A stretch of 64,000 nt of DNA from Phocoenobacter uteri (lineage in GTDB: Bacteria; Pseudomonadota; Gammaproteobacteria; Enterobacterales; Pasteurellaceae): positions 1,426,001 through 1,490,000 of the forward strand of contig NZ_UGTA01000001.1 of NCBI RefSeq assembly GCF_900454895.1. Reading direction: 5' to 3'. Positions within the stretch are counted from its first letter, which is position 1, and every line of letters starts with the position of its first letter. Below are positions 1 through 8,693 of the stretch, piece by piece. The translations under genes were made by a program, and so were the position numbers. Below the pieces are notes generated by a model. That model did not search any database. It saw only the letters and a list, made by a program, of their open reading frames with translations, and was not told the DNA's origin.

Positions 1-103
1 CGCCCTTTATTATTTTTACAAAAATAGAATTTATCTATTCAATTATGACTCATTGAAATAATTGTAAAATTCATAAAAAATCATACCGCTATAAATATAA
101 AAA

Positions 104-128
104 AAGAGCATATCAATGATATGCTCTT
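104..128 (-). terminator. Rho-independent terminator of metK
   Basis: A 12-bp inverted repeat (AAGAGCATATCA and its complement around one base) is followed on the minus strand by a run of T. It lies 23 bp beyond the metK stop codon, so it very likely ends the metK transcript. The first 100 bases of the window hold nothing else I recognise. Confidence 0.85.
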
Positions 129-151
129 CAAAATTCATTTAATTTTAAATC

Positions 152-1306
152 TTATTTCAAACCTGATTCAAAACGTAAGATTTCTGCTTTATCGGTTTTT
201 TCCCAAGGGAAGTGTGAACGACCAAAGTGTCCGTAAGCGGCTGTTTCACGGTAAATTGGTTGAATTAAATCTAACATTTGAATTAAGCCGTAAGGACGTA
301 AATCAAAATGCTCACGCACTAAGCGAACCAAAATTTCATTGCTTACTTTACCTGTACCAAAAGTTTCCACCATAATAGACGTTGGCTCTGCCACACCGAT
401 TGCGTAAGAAAGTTGAATTTCACAACGATCAGCTAAACCTGCCGCAACAATATTTTTTGCAACATAGCGAGCAGCATAAGCCGCTGAACGATCCACTTTT
501 GATGGATCTTTACCAGAGAATGCACCACCACCGTGACGCGCTGCACCACCGTAAGTATCTACGATGATTTTACGTCCTGTTAAGCCACAGTCACCCATTG
601 GACCACCGATCACAAAACGACCTGTTGGGTTGATGAAATATTTGGTGTCTTTACTTAACCATTCGCTTGGCAACACAGGTTTAATAATCTCTTCCATTAC
701 CGCTTCGTGAAGATCTTTTTGTGAGATCGTATCAGCGTGTTGTGTTGAAAGCACCACTGCATCAATGCCCTTGATTTTGTTATCTTCATAAACAAAGGTA
801 ATTTGGCTTTTTGCATCAGGGCGTAACCAATCTAATTTACCATTTTTACGCACTTCTGCTTGTTTTTGCATAAGTAAGTGAGCGTAAGTGATTGGTGCTG
901 GCATTAACACGTCAGTTTCGTTGGTTGCATAACCGAACATAATCCCCTGATCCCCCGCACCTTGTGCAAATGGATCAGCACGATCGACACCTTGATTGAT
1001 ATCTGGTGACTGTTTTCCAATCGCATTTAAAACCGCACAAGAGTGAGCATCAAAGCCCATATCCGAGTGGGTATAACCGATATCACAAATCACTTCACGA
1101 GTTAAGTTTTCAATATCTACCCAAGCACTCGTTGTGATTTCACCACCGACTAATGCCATACCTGTTTTCACGTAAGTTTCACAAGCAACACGTGCTTTTG
1201 GATCTTGTTTAATAATTTCGTCTAATACCGCATCTGAGATTTGATCGGCGATTTTATCTGGATGCCCTTCTGATACAGATTCAGAAGTAAATAAATTTAT
1301 TGCCAT
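152..1306 (-). CDS. metK: S-adenosylmethionine synthetase MetK
   Basis: Makes S-adenosylmethionine from methionine and ATP in the cytoplasm, feeding all methylation and polyamine synthesis. The 384-residue length is that of the bacterial enzyme. The N-terminal ATP-site motif GHPDK is at residues 14-18 and the family signature GAGDQGIMFGYA at residues 116-127; a glycine-rich GGGAFSGKD loop lies in the last third. The start is supported by AAGGAAA eight bases before the ATG. It is a single-gene transcript bounded by its own terminator downstream and an uptake-signal palindrome upstream that separates it from htpX. The family match is unambiguous. Confidence 0.98.
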   Translation of the reverse strand: MAINLFTSESVSEGHPDKIADQISDAVLDEIIKQDPKARVACETYVKTGMALVGGEITTSAWVDIENLTREVICDIGYTHSDMGFDAHSCAVLNAIGKQSPDINQGVDRADPFAQGAGDQGIMFGYATNETDVLMPAPITYAHLLMQKQAEVRKNGKLDWLRPDAKSQITFVYEDNKIKGIDAVVLSTQHADTISQKDLHEAVMEEIIKPVLPSEWLSKDTKYFINPTGRFVIGGPMGDCGLTGRKIIVDTYGGAARHGGGAFSGKDPSKVDRSAAYAARYVAKNIVAAGLADRCEIQLSYAIGVAEPTSIMVETFGTGKVSNEILVRLVREHFDLRPYGLIQMLDLIQPIYRETAAYGHFGRSHFPWEKTDKAEILRFESGLK

Positions 1307-1346
1307 TGCTTATTTCCTTTATTTAGGGTGGATTGCATAAAAGTCT

Positions 1347-1388
1347 AAGCGGTAATTTTTGCAAATTTCTTACAAAATCTTACCGCTT
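1347..1388. repeat. Shortened uptake-signal palindrome (42 bp), terminator of htpX
   Basis: AAGCGGTAA and AAAATCTTACCGCTT arms flank a TTTGCAAA core. Compared with the 54-bp copies elsewhere in the window, about 12 bases of the left arm are missing. It lies 75 bp beyond the htpX stop and before metK, so it can act as the htpX terminator. Confidence 0.7.
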
Positions 1389-1463
1389 ACTATAATTCCG
1401 CTTAGGTGTTTAACCATCTAGACGTCTATAATATATTTATCTACTCAAAATTGCAAACAAATT

Positions 1464-2315
1464 TTATAAACTTCTCAACGCTTCAATACGTTTTTCAAGA
1501 GGTGGGTGACTACTAAATAATTCTTTGCTTCTCACGTTAATCATAAAGGCAGCAAGAGAACCTTGCATTTCCTGTGGTTCGTGGATAGATTGTAAACGTT
1601 GCAATGCCGCAATCATCTTTTCTTTTCCAACTAAACTCGCTGAACCTGCATCTGCTCTAAATTCACGATAACGTGAAAACCACATTGCAATCATACTTGC
1701 AAGAATACCCAGTGCAAATTCTAACACCATTGAGACGAGGAAATAGGTCATTGAGCTTTGCTCTTCTTCGCCATCATCGTTACGGCTTGATGAGATCACG
1801 CCCGCAATCACACGTGAAATAAAAATGACAAAGGTATTTAAAACGCCTTGTAATAAGGTCATCGTCACCATATCACCGTTGGCAATATGCGATACTTCAT
1901 GGGCAATCACGGCTTCCGCTTCATCTTGGGTCATTGAATCAAGTAAGCCAGTACTTACTGCTACTAATGAGCCTTTTTTGGTCGCTCCCGTCGCAAAAGC
2001 ATTCACATCCGCAGAATGATAAATCGCCACATCAACCATTGGAATACCCGCTTGCTGAGTTTGGCGTTGTACGGTTTCCATTAACCAACGTTCAGCATTG
2101 TTGCGTGGTGTTTTGATCACTTCTGCACCAACGGAACGCAATGCCATTGTTTTAGATAAAAATAAAGAGATAAGCGAGCCAGCAAAACCGAACATGGTTG
2201 CCATTAGCAATAAGCCCGTCAAACTGCTACGCTCAATCCCTGTTAAACTTAAAATAATTCCAAGTACAACCATAACACCTAAGTTAGTCGCAAGGAATAA
2301 CACAATTCTCATCAT
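1464..2315 (-). CDS. htpX: Membrane zinc protease HtpX
   Basis: An inner-membrane M48 metalloprotease that takes part in quality control of membrane proteins together with FtsH. The zinc site HEVSH is at residues 139-143 and the EFRADAGSA segment near residue 220 carries the expected third zinc ligand. Two hydrophobic segments precede the catalytic site (about residues 4-25 and 33-53) and two follow it (about 153-175 and 188-213), the usual HtpX layout. Length (283 residues) is close to E. coli HtpX. GGAGAA lies six bases before the first of two adjacent ATG codons; either could be used. No heat-shock promoter was recognised in the short upstream gap to dinB. Confidence 0.96.
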   Translation of the reverse strand: MMRIVLFLATNLGVMVVLGIILSLTGIERSSLTGLLLMATMFGFAGSLISLFLSKTMALRSVGAEVIKTPRNNAERWLMETVQRQTQQAGIPMVDVAIYHSADVNAFATGATKKGSLVAVSTGLLDSMTQDEAEAVIAHEVSHIANGDMVTMTLLQGVLNTFVIFISRVIAGVISSSRNDDGEEEQSSMTYFLVSMVLEFALGILASMIAMWFSRYREFRADAGSASLVGKEKMIAALQRLQSIHEPQEMQGSLAAFMINVRSKELFSSHPPLEKRIEALRSL

Positions 2316-2393
2316 AAATCGTTCTCCAACTGTATATAAAATAAAAAATGAGAGGCTTCTAATATGGGGCGATTTTTACTTAAATTCAACAAA

Positions 2394-3479
2394 TCAATCC
2401 CATAAATTTAACTGTTTTGTTACTTTTTGCTCAGGGACTTGCACACTAATGCCAATCAAACGAATTTTACGATTTTCTCGTCTTTCCCAAATTTGAGATA
2501 ACAAATCCACAAAATAGGCTTTTGTAACCCCCTCCGTCGTTTTTTCTAAGGTCGTTTGCGTAAAATCATCAAATTTAAGTTTCACGCCTAACTTCTTAAA
2601 ATCCGTCAAAGGTTTATCGCCAAAATTACGCATAATCCTAAATTTTAACTTCTCAAAAAGTTCGTCTAACATCGTTTGTGCAAGATGAAGATCATCAATA
2701 TCCACAAGCAAGGTATTTTCCACCCCTATTGATTTTCGCACGCGATTCACTTCAATTTTGCGATTATCAATACCGTGACTAAAATCCCACAAGCGTTGCC
2801 CAAACTTACCAAAATGTTGCAAAATCGTCGCTAAATCTGACCGCTTAATATCGCCACAGGTTTTAAAACCCAATGCCAACAATTTTTTATGGGTAACCTT
2901 TCCGACACCCGGAATTTTTTTTAATTCCAAGCGATGAATAAAATCGTCCACCTGTTCAGGGGGAATGACAAATTGCCCATTCGGTTTATTCAAATCTGAG
3001 GCAATTTTGGCTAAAAATTTTAACGGGGCTACGCCAGCGGACGCCGTTAGATGTAACTCATCCCAAATGCTTTTACGAATTGCCTCTGCAATCCACGTTG
3101 CGGAATTAAAATGTTGTTCACAATCGGTTACATCAAGGAAGGCTTCATCAAGAGAAAGTGGCTCAATAATGGACGTATAACGTTGAAAAATTTGCTGAAT
3201 TTGTTGCGATACGCTTCTATATAACGCCATATTGCCAGAAATTAAAATCAAATTGGGGCATTTTTTAATTGCTTGCTGGCTCGACATCGCACTGTGTAAC
3301 CCAAATTTTCTTGCTTCATAATTACAGGTTGCCAATACGCCTCGTTCATCAGGGCTTCCCCCCACCGCCACAGGCTTGCCAGCCAACGAGGGATTTTCTC
3401 GCATTTCTACCGACGCATAAAAACAATCCATATCAATATGAATGATCTTGCGTGTTGAAGAAGAAAAGCTAGCGGTCAT
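2394..3479 (-). CDS. dinB: DNA polymerase IV DinB
   Basis: Y-family translesion polymerase. Catalytic acidic residues are visible at D16/D18 (HIDMDCF) and in SLDEAFLD (residues 109-116, D111 and E112). A helix-hairpin-helix motif KIPGVGKVT follows in the thumb, and the little-finger domain ends in QLNLWD (residues 356-361), which fits the clamp-binding consensus QLxLF-like motif that tethers Pol IV to the beta sliding clamp. The start has no clear ribosome-binding site; it lies 10 bases after the stop of the nucleoside hydrolase gene, so coupled translation is likely. Length 361 is normal. Confidence 0.97.
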   Translation of the reverse strand: MTASFSSSTRKIIHIDMDCFYASVEMRENPSLAGKPVAVGGSPDERGVLATCNYEARKFGLHSAMSSQQAIKKCPNLILISGNMALYRSVSQQIQQIFQRYTSIIEPLSLDEAFLDVTDCEQHFNSATWIAEAIRKSIWDELHLTASAGVAPLKFLAKIASDLNKPNGQFVIPPEQVDDFIHRLELKKIPGVGKVTHKKLLALGFKTCGDIKRSDLATILQHFGKFGQRLWDFSHGIDNRKIEVNRVRKSIGVENTLLVDIDDLHLAQTMLDELFEKLKFRIMRNFGDKPLTDFKKLGVKLKFDDFTQTTLEKTTEGVTKAYFVDLLSQIWERRENRKIRLIGISVQVPEQKVTKQLNLWD

Positions 3480-3489
3480 TTTTTACAGA

Positions 3490-4455
3490 TTATTTGCAAT
3501 TACACATCGTTGTTTGATACAAATCTAAACAAGCCTGAGCATCAACATCTACACAAACAGTCTGATGAGGCATCTCCTTCCATTCATCAATACCAAACTG
3601 AAAATCGCTAGTTTTAATAACCGTTTGCCCCTTTGTGATCCCTTCTGTGACCACTCTCACCGGTCCTTTGATCGTTTTAAATAATTCAGGATGGAGAGCA
3701 TAAAATATCGCCGAAGAATCGTGAACCGCACAGCCATTATCTAAGCCTTTTGTTTTATAGAAATTAAGGTAAAAACGGCTGATATCATAAATAAATTGCC
3801 CATATTGCGAATTTTCTTTGAGTTGCTCAAAATGTTCATTTTTCATTATCACTTGATGCGTCACATCTAAGCCCACAATAACCACGTCCCATTTTGCCGT
3901 CAGCACTTTATCCGCCGCCCAAGGATCGCCATAAATATTAGCTTCAGCCACAGGAGTTACATTACCAAAATGCCCATTGTAACCAAAGGCTCCGCCCATA
4001 ATAATTACCTGTTTAACAAGGGGAATAATGTCAGGGGCTTTTTCAATCGCCAGTGCAAGATTGGTTAATTGCCCGATAGCAACCAGCGTGATTTCATTTG
4101 GGTTTGCTCGAATTTGATCAATTAAATAATCACAAGCTGGGCGAGGATCGATCTTTCCAAAATCCTCTTTTTCATCAATCTCAATATTGCCAAGCCCATT
4201 ATCACCGTGCACAAAGGTCGGCTCTTCTCTCGCTTCACCTTGAAGCGGTTTATCTGCCCCTTTTGCAACATCACAAGCCAAATTAAAATATTTCTTTAAT
4301 AACAATGCATTACGCGTCACCGTTTCCAGTGTGCCATTGCCAATCACTGTGGTTAATCCTAATAAATCAATATTTGGATGCTGATGAGCAAATAGAATCG
4401 CCATTACATCATCAATACCTGGATCGGTGTCAATAATCATCTTTATTGGTTTCAC
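3490..4455 (-). CDS. Ribonucleoside hydrolase (inosine/uridine hydrolase family)
   Basis: Hydrolyses the N-glycosidic bond of ribonucleosides to ribose and free base for salvage. The calcium-binding signature DTDPGIDD is at residues 9-16, and the later conserved CAVHDSSA segment holds the expected active-site histidine. The start is placed at GTG 4455 because AAGGAAA lies five bases before it; an upstream in-frame ATG at 4476 lacks a ribosome-binding site and would add seven residues not expected in the family. The gene precedes dinB by 10 bases. It belongs with the RihA/RihB/RihC group, but I cannot say which substrate preference it has. Confidence 0.93.
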   Translation of the reverse strand: MKPIKMIIDTDPGIDDVMAILFAHQHPNIDLLGLTTVIGNGTLETVTRNALLLKKYFNLACDVAKGADKPLQGEAREEPTFVHGDNGLGNIEIDEKEDFGKIDPRPACDYLIDQIRANPNEITLVAIGQLTNLALAIEKAPDIIPLVKQVIIMGGAFGYNGHFGNVTPVAEANIYGDPWAADKVLTAKWDVVIVGLDVTHQVIMKNEHFEQLKENSQYGQFIYDISRFYLNFYKTKGLDNGCAVHDSSAIFYALHPELFKTIKGPVRVVTEGITKGQTVIKTSDFQFGIDEWKEMPHQTVCVDVDAQACLDLYQTTMCNCK

Positions 4456-4547
4456 TTTAATTTCCTTATGCCTCATAAACTAAATGAAATATAGCAAATA
4501 ATATCATTATGTTAAACGATAAATATCACTATTCCATCATTAAAAAG

Positions 4548-4582
4548 TTCCCTTTCTTAACTAAAAAAATCAAGAAAGGGAA
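4548..4582 (-). terminator. Rho-independent terminator of clpB
   Basis: An 11-bp perfect stem (TTCCCTTTCTT and complement) is followed on the minus strand by CTTTTTA. It stands 28 bp beyond the clpB stop codon. Confidence 0.85.
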
Positions 4583-4610
4583 TTGTAAAAAGTGATAAAA
4601 ATTTAACCGC

Positions 4611-7187
4611 TTATCGTTGTTGTGAAAGTATGATTTGCCCCTCAGCCACATCAAGAGTGACCAATTCATTCGGCAATAATCGTCCACTTAAAATTTGTTG
4701 AGCAAGTGGGTTTTCAAATTCTTGCTGAATTGCTCGTTTCAACGGTCTTGCACCAAAGAGTGGATCAAAACCTGCTTTTGCAATATGCGTAAGGGCATTA
4801 TCACTCACTTCAATTTGATAGCCACGACTTGCCATTCGGTTAATTAAGCGTTGTAACTGAATTTTTGCAATCGCTTTGATATTTTCTTCGCCCAATGAAT
4901 GGAACACCACCGTTTCATCAATTCGGTTAATAAATTCAGGTCTGAAATGTTGCCCCACAACCCCCATTACCATTGTCCGCATTTCTTCATAAGTAAAATC
5001 ATTATTACCTTGAATTAAATCCGAGCCTAAGTTTGAGGTCATAATCACAACCGTATTACGAAAATCAACAGTACGACCTTGTCCGTCTGTTAAACGCCCA
5101 TCATCAAGCACTTGTAATAAAATATTAAACACATCACTATGGGCTTTTTCCACTTCATCAAGCAAAATTACAGAGTAAGGACGACGACGTACCGCCTCCG
5201 TTAAATAGCCCCCTTCTTCATAGCCCACATAGCCCGGAGGTGCACCGACCAAACGAGAAACACTGTGTTTTTCCATAAATTCTGACATATCAATGCGAAC
5301 CATTGCATTTTCATCATCAAATAAGAAATTTGCCAATGTTTTACAAAGCTCAGTTTTCCCAACCCCTGTCGGTCCTAGGAATAAGAATGAACCAATTGGA
5401 CGATTAGGATCTGATAATCCTGCTCGGCTACGGCGGATCGCATTTGCCACCGATTCCACCGCCTCATTTTGCCCAATCACACGTTTATGCAATTCTTGTT
5501 CCATTTTGAGCAATTTTTCTTTCTCGCCTTCCATCATTTTTGCCACTGGAATACCCGTTGCACGAGAAAGCACTTCGGCAATTTCTTCTTCGGTCACTTT
5601 GGTGCGTAATAAGTGATTTTCCGTGCCTTGTTCCTCACGTTCTTCCGCCTCTTTGAGCTGTTTTTCTAAGGCAGGAATCACGCCGTATTGCAACTCTGAC
5701 ATTTTTTCATAGTTGCTTTCACGCTTCGCCTGTTCCATCAAAATACGGCTATTTTCTAATTCTTCTTTTAAGTGTTGTGTGCCTAAAAGACTTGATTTTT
5801 CCGCTTTCCATATTTCTTCAAGCTCAGCATATTCACGTTCCTTAGCGGTCATTTCTTGCTCTAATTTTGCTAAACGCTGACGGCTTGCCTCATCGTCTTC
5901 TTTTTGTAACGCTTGCTGTTCTAATTTAAGCTGAATAATACGGCGATCCAAACGATCCAATGGCTCTGGTTTAGAATCAATTTCCATTCGCACGCTTGAT
6001 GCTGCTTCATCAATTAAATCAATTGCTTTATCTGGCAACTGACGATCAGAAACATAACGATGTGAAAGGGTTGCTGCCGCCACAATCGCAGGATCGGTAA
6101 TTTTAACGTGATGATGAATTTCATAACGCTCTTTCAAGCCACGCAAAATCGCAATAGTATCTTCCACCGTTGGCTCATCAATAAACACCTTTTGAAAACG
6201 ACGTTCCAACGCCGCATCTTTTTCAATATATTGACGATATTCATCTAAGGTTGTCGCCCCCAAACAGTGCAACTCGCCACGTGCTAATGACGGTTTTAAT
6301 AAATTCCCTGCGTCCATTGCACCGTCAGTTTTACCTGCACCAACCATTGTATGAATTTCATCAATAAATAAAATTACTTGCCCTTCTTCTTTGGCAAGCT
6401 CTTTTAACACCGCTTTTAAACGCTCTTCAAATTCGCCACGATATTTTGCCCCTGCAATCAACGCCCCCATATCTAATGAAAGCACACGTTTATTACGCAA
6501 GCCTTCTGGCACTTCATTATTCACAATGCGTTGTGCTAAGCCTTCTACAATCGCTGTTTTACCGACTCCAGGTTCGCCAATTAACACAGGGTTATTTTTG
6601 GTACGGCGTTGCAACACTTGAATTGCTCGACGGATTTCTTCATCTCGTCCAATCACAGGATCCAGTTTACCCGCTTTGGCTCGCTCGGTTAAATCAATGG
6701 TATATTTATCTAGTGCTTGACGTGTTTCTTCTGCGTTTGGGTTATTCACTTTCTCGCCCCCTCTAATTTGTTGAATCGCATTTTGTACTTTTGCTTTGTT
6801 TAAACCGAGCTGTTTTAATAGTTGCCCTAGCTCGCCACGATCTTCTAAGGCAGCCAAAACAAAGACTTCCGATGAAATATAGCTATCGCCCATTTCTGTC
6901 GCCAGTTTTTCGCATAAGGTTAATAAACGAATAAATTGCTGGCTTGGTTGAGTATTGACACCTTGCACCTGTGGCAACTTGTTAATTAGCGTATTTAATT
7001 GGTTTTGCAACGCCACCACATCAACTTGTAGGCTTGTAAACAAGGGGGCAACACTGCCCTCTGACTGTTTTAACAATGTAATCAATAAATGTGCGGGTTC
7101 AATATAGCTATGATCTTTTCCGATTGCTAACGACTGAGCTTCGCCAATCGCCTCTTGGAATTTACTGGTAAATTTTTCAATATTCAT
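4611..7187 (-). CDS. clpB: Disaggregase chaperone ClpB
   Basis: Hexameric AAA+ unfoldase that works with DnaK to extract proteins from aggregates. The N-terminal Clp repeat domain (about residues 1-145) is followed by AAA domain 1 with Walker A GEPGVGKTA (204-212), a charged coiled-coil middle domain (about 400-530) and AAA domain 2 with Walker A GPTGVGKTE near residue 605. The 858 residues match E. coli ClpB. GAGGGGAAA precedes the ATG. A heat-shock sigma-32 promoter lies about 70 bp upstream, so heat induction is expected. Single-gene transcript with its own terminator. Confidence 0.98.
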   Translation of the reverse strand: MNIEKFTSKFQEAIGEAQSLAIGKDHSYIEPAHLLITLLKQSEGSVAPLFTSLQVDVVALQNQLNTLINKLPQVQGVNTQPSQQFIRLLTLCEKLATEMGDSYISSEVFVLAALEDRGELGQLLKQLGLNKAKVQNAIQQIRGGEKVNNPNAEETRQALDKYTIDLTERAKAGKLDPVIGRDEEIRRAIQVLQRRTKNNPVLIGEPGVGKTAIVEGLAQRIVNNEVPEGLRNKRVLSLDMGALIAGAKYRGEFEERLKAVLKELAKEEGQVILFIDEIHTMVGAGKTDGAMDAGNLLKPSLARGELHCLGATTLDEYRQYIEKDAALERRFQKVFIDEPTVEDTIAILRGLKERYEIHHHVKITDPAIVAAATLSHRYVSDRQLPDKAIDLIDEAASSVRMEIDSKPEPLDRLDRRIIQLKLEQQALQKEDDEASRQRLAKLEQEMTAKEREYAELEEIWKAEKSSLLGTQHLKEELENSRILMEQAKRESNYEKMSELQYGVIPALEKQLKEAEEREEQGTENHLLRTKVTEEEIAEVLSRATGIPVAKMMEGEKEKLLKMEQELHKRVIGQNEAVESVANAIRRSRAGLSDPNRPIGSFLFLGPTGVGKTELCKTLANFLFDDENAMVRIDMSEFMEKHSVSRLVGAPPGYVGYEEGGYLTEAVRRRPYSVILLDEVEKAHSDVFNILLQVLDDGRLTDGQGRTVDFRNTVVIMTSNLGSDLIQGNNDFTYEEMRTMVMGVVGQHFRPEFINRIDETVVFHSLGEENIKAIAKIQLQRLINRMASRGYQIEVSDNALTHIAKAGFDPLFGARPLKRAIQQEFENPLAQQILSGRLLPNELVTLDVAEGQIILSQQR

Positions 7188-7257
7188 TTGCTTTCCCCTC
7201 TTATATCAGGATTTAAAATTTCTAAGTTTGAACAAATTTCAAACTATCATAGACAAT

Positions 7258-7285
7258 AAATGGGGGATTTTTGCGGAATTTCAAG
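7258..7285 (-). promoter_or_regulatory. Sigma-32 (RpoH) heat-shock promoter of clpB
   Basis: On the minus strand CTTGAAA (complement of 7279-7285) is followed after exactly 13 bases by CCCCATTT (complement of 7258-7265). These match the sigma-32 -35 and -10 consensus elements almost perfectly. The start of transcription would fall about 60-65 bases before the clpB ATG. Confidence 0.85.
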
Positions 7286-7310
7286 GAAGAGATTAAAAAG
7301 TCATAATACA

Positions 7311-7364
7311 AAGCGGTCATATTTTTCTAAGAATTTGCAAATTTCAAGAAAAATATGACCGCTT
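7311..7364. repeat. 54-bp uptake-signal palindrome (TCATA subtype), galE terminator
   Basis: AAGCGGTCATATTTTT at the left and AAAAATATGACCGCTT at the right form a 16-bp perfect stem; TTTGCAAA sits at positions 24-31 of the 54, its exact centre. It is 30 bp beyond the galE stop codon, so it probably terminates galE. Confidence 0.85.
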
Positions 7365-7394
7365 ATGAGAATAAAAAATTTGTGAATTTGTTAA

Positions 7395-8411
7395 TTATTC
7401 AGCATATCCATTCGGATTATTTTTTTGCCAATTCCACGTATCTTTCATCATTTGGTTTAAATCACGTTCAGTCTTCCAACCTAACTGTTCTAACGCTTTT
7501 TTAGGATTAGAATAACAAGTTGCAATATCACCTTCACGACGTGGGGCAATTTTATAAGGCACGTCAATTTGATTGGTTTTCTCAAACGCTTTCACCATAT
7601 CTAACACCGAATAGCCTGTTCCTGTACCGAGATTATAAATGTGGCAACCAGCATCATTATGATGTTTTTCTAATGCTTTTAAATGCCCAAGAGCAAGATC
7701 CACAACGTGAATATAATCACGCACGCCTGTGCCATCAGGGGTGTTGTAATCATCACCAAAAATCGCTAATTGTGGTAATTTTCCCACCGCAACTTGGCTG
7801 ATAAAAGGCAATAAATTATTTGGAATGCCATTTGGATCTTCACCAATCAACCCACTTTCGTGAGCCCCAACAGGGTTAAAATAACGTAAAATCACAGCAC
7901 TAAATTGAGGGTGAGCTTTTACCGTATCTTGTAAAATTCGCTCCACCATATATTTTGATGTGCCGTACGGATTGGTTGTACCACCTACTGGGCAATCTTC
8001 GGTAATTGGGATAATCTGCGGATCGCCATAAACGGTTGCTGATGAGCTAAATACAATAGTATTTACGTTTGCTTCTAACATTTCCTCAATCAGAACCAGT
8101 GAGCCTGTTACGTTATTTTGATAGTAATGTAACGGCTTCTGAACACTCTCACCCACAGCTTTTAGCCCTGCAAAATGGATAACAGATTCAATGTTATTTT
8201 CAGCAAAAATCTGGCGTAAAATTTGACGATCTAAAATATCGCCCTTATAAAAATGCACTGATTTTCCTGTAATTTGTGAAATACGGGCGAGTGAAACTTC
8301 CGATGAGTTAGAAAGATTATCTAACACAATGATTTCTTGATTTTGCTTTAACAGCTCAACTACCGTGTGTGAACCAATGTAGCCAGCCCCACCTGTAACT
8401 AAAATTGCCAT
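7395..8411 (-). CDS. galE: UDP-glucose 4-epimerase GalE
   Basis: Interconverts UDP-glucose and UDP-galactose, supplying galactose for lipooligosaccharide or capsule and allowing galactose use. Short-chain dehydrogenase fold: NAD-binding GGAGYIGSH at residues 7-15, catalytic serine in FSSSATVYG (S124), and the YxxxK pair Y149/K153 in YGTSK. The 338-residue length is that of E. coli GalE. No gal operon genes adjoin it, which is common in Pasteurellaceae. It is divergent from dcuC. Confidence 0.97.
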   Translation of the reverse strand: MAILVTGGAGYIGSHTVVELLKQNQEIIVLDNLSNSSEVSLARISQITGKSVHFYKGDILDRQILRQIFAENNIESVIHFAGLKAVGESVQKPLHYYQNNVTGSLVLIEEMLEANVNTIVFSSSATVYGDPQIIPITEDCPVGGTTNPYGTSKYMVERILQDTVKAHPQFSAVILRYFNPVGAHESGLIGEDPNGIPNNLLPFISQVAVGKLPQLAIFGDDYNTPDGTGVRDYIHVVDLALGHLKALEKHHNDAGCHIYNLGTGTGYSVLDMVKAFEKTNQIDVPYKIAPRREGDIATCYSNPKKALEQLGWKTERDLNQMMKDTWNWQKNNPNGYAE

Positions 8412-8454
8412 AATGTTTTCCTTACTGTTGTGTTTAATATTCTTTATGAAAAAG

Positions 8455-8490
8455 AAGCGGTCATATTTTCTTCAACTTTTGCAATTATAC
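8455..8490. repeat. Single uptake signal with extended AT-rich part
   Basis: AAGCGGTCATATTTTCTTC followed by TTTTGCAA is one half of the 54-bp palindrome seen elsewhere. It lies in the 282-bp divergent galE/dcuC region. The rest of that region is AT-rich promoter DNA. Confidence 0.55.
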
Positions 8491-8580
8491 TCTTTTTATG
8501 TTTTTAAAAAAATAACTAATCTGATTATTAAAAAATACAATACGACAAATCCGTAAAATAGCGTTAATTTCCTCAATTCT

Positions 8581-8621
8581 TTGTCATTGATCACAGAAAA
8601 AAATTGCAAATATGCTACTAT
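8581..8621 (+). promoter_or_regulatory. Candidate FNR-activated promoter of dcuC
   Basis: TTGTCATTGATCAC (8581-8594) resembles the FNR box TTGAT-N4-ATCAA at 7 of 10 positions. A possible -10 element TACTAT lies at 8616-8621, which puts the box centre about 41 bases before the expected start point, the class II activator position. In E. coli dcuC is known to be FNR-activated. The same bases also give a weaker CRP-like match. Confidence 0.45.
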
Positions 8622-8693
8622 TTTTGACCGCTTCAAGCGAATAAGTAAACAAAATAACTTTTATTTTTAATCAAAATCACAAGAGGTTTTATT

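Noticed and set aside
152..567. Plus-strand reading frames over metK and other highly expressed genes
   Set aside because: They are shadows of genes on the other strand, without ribosome-binding sites or family resemblance; the same holds for the many antisense frames over clpB, tpsA and rapA.
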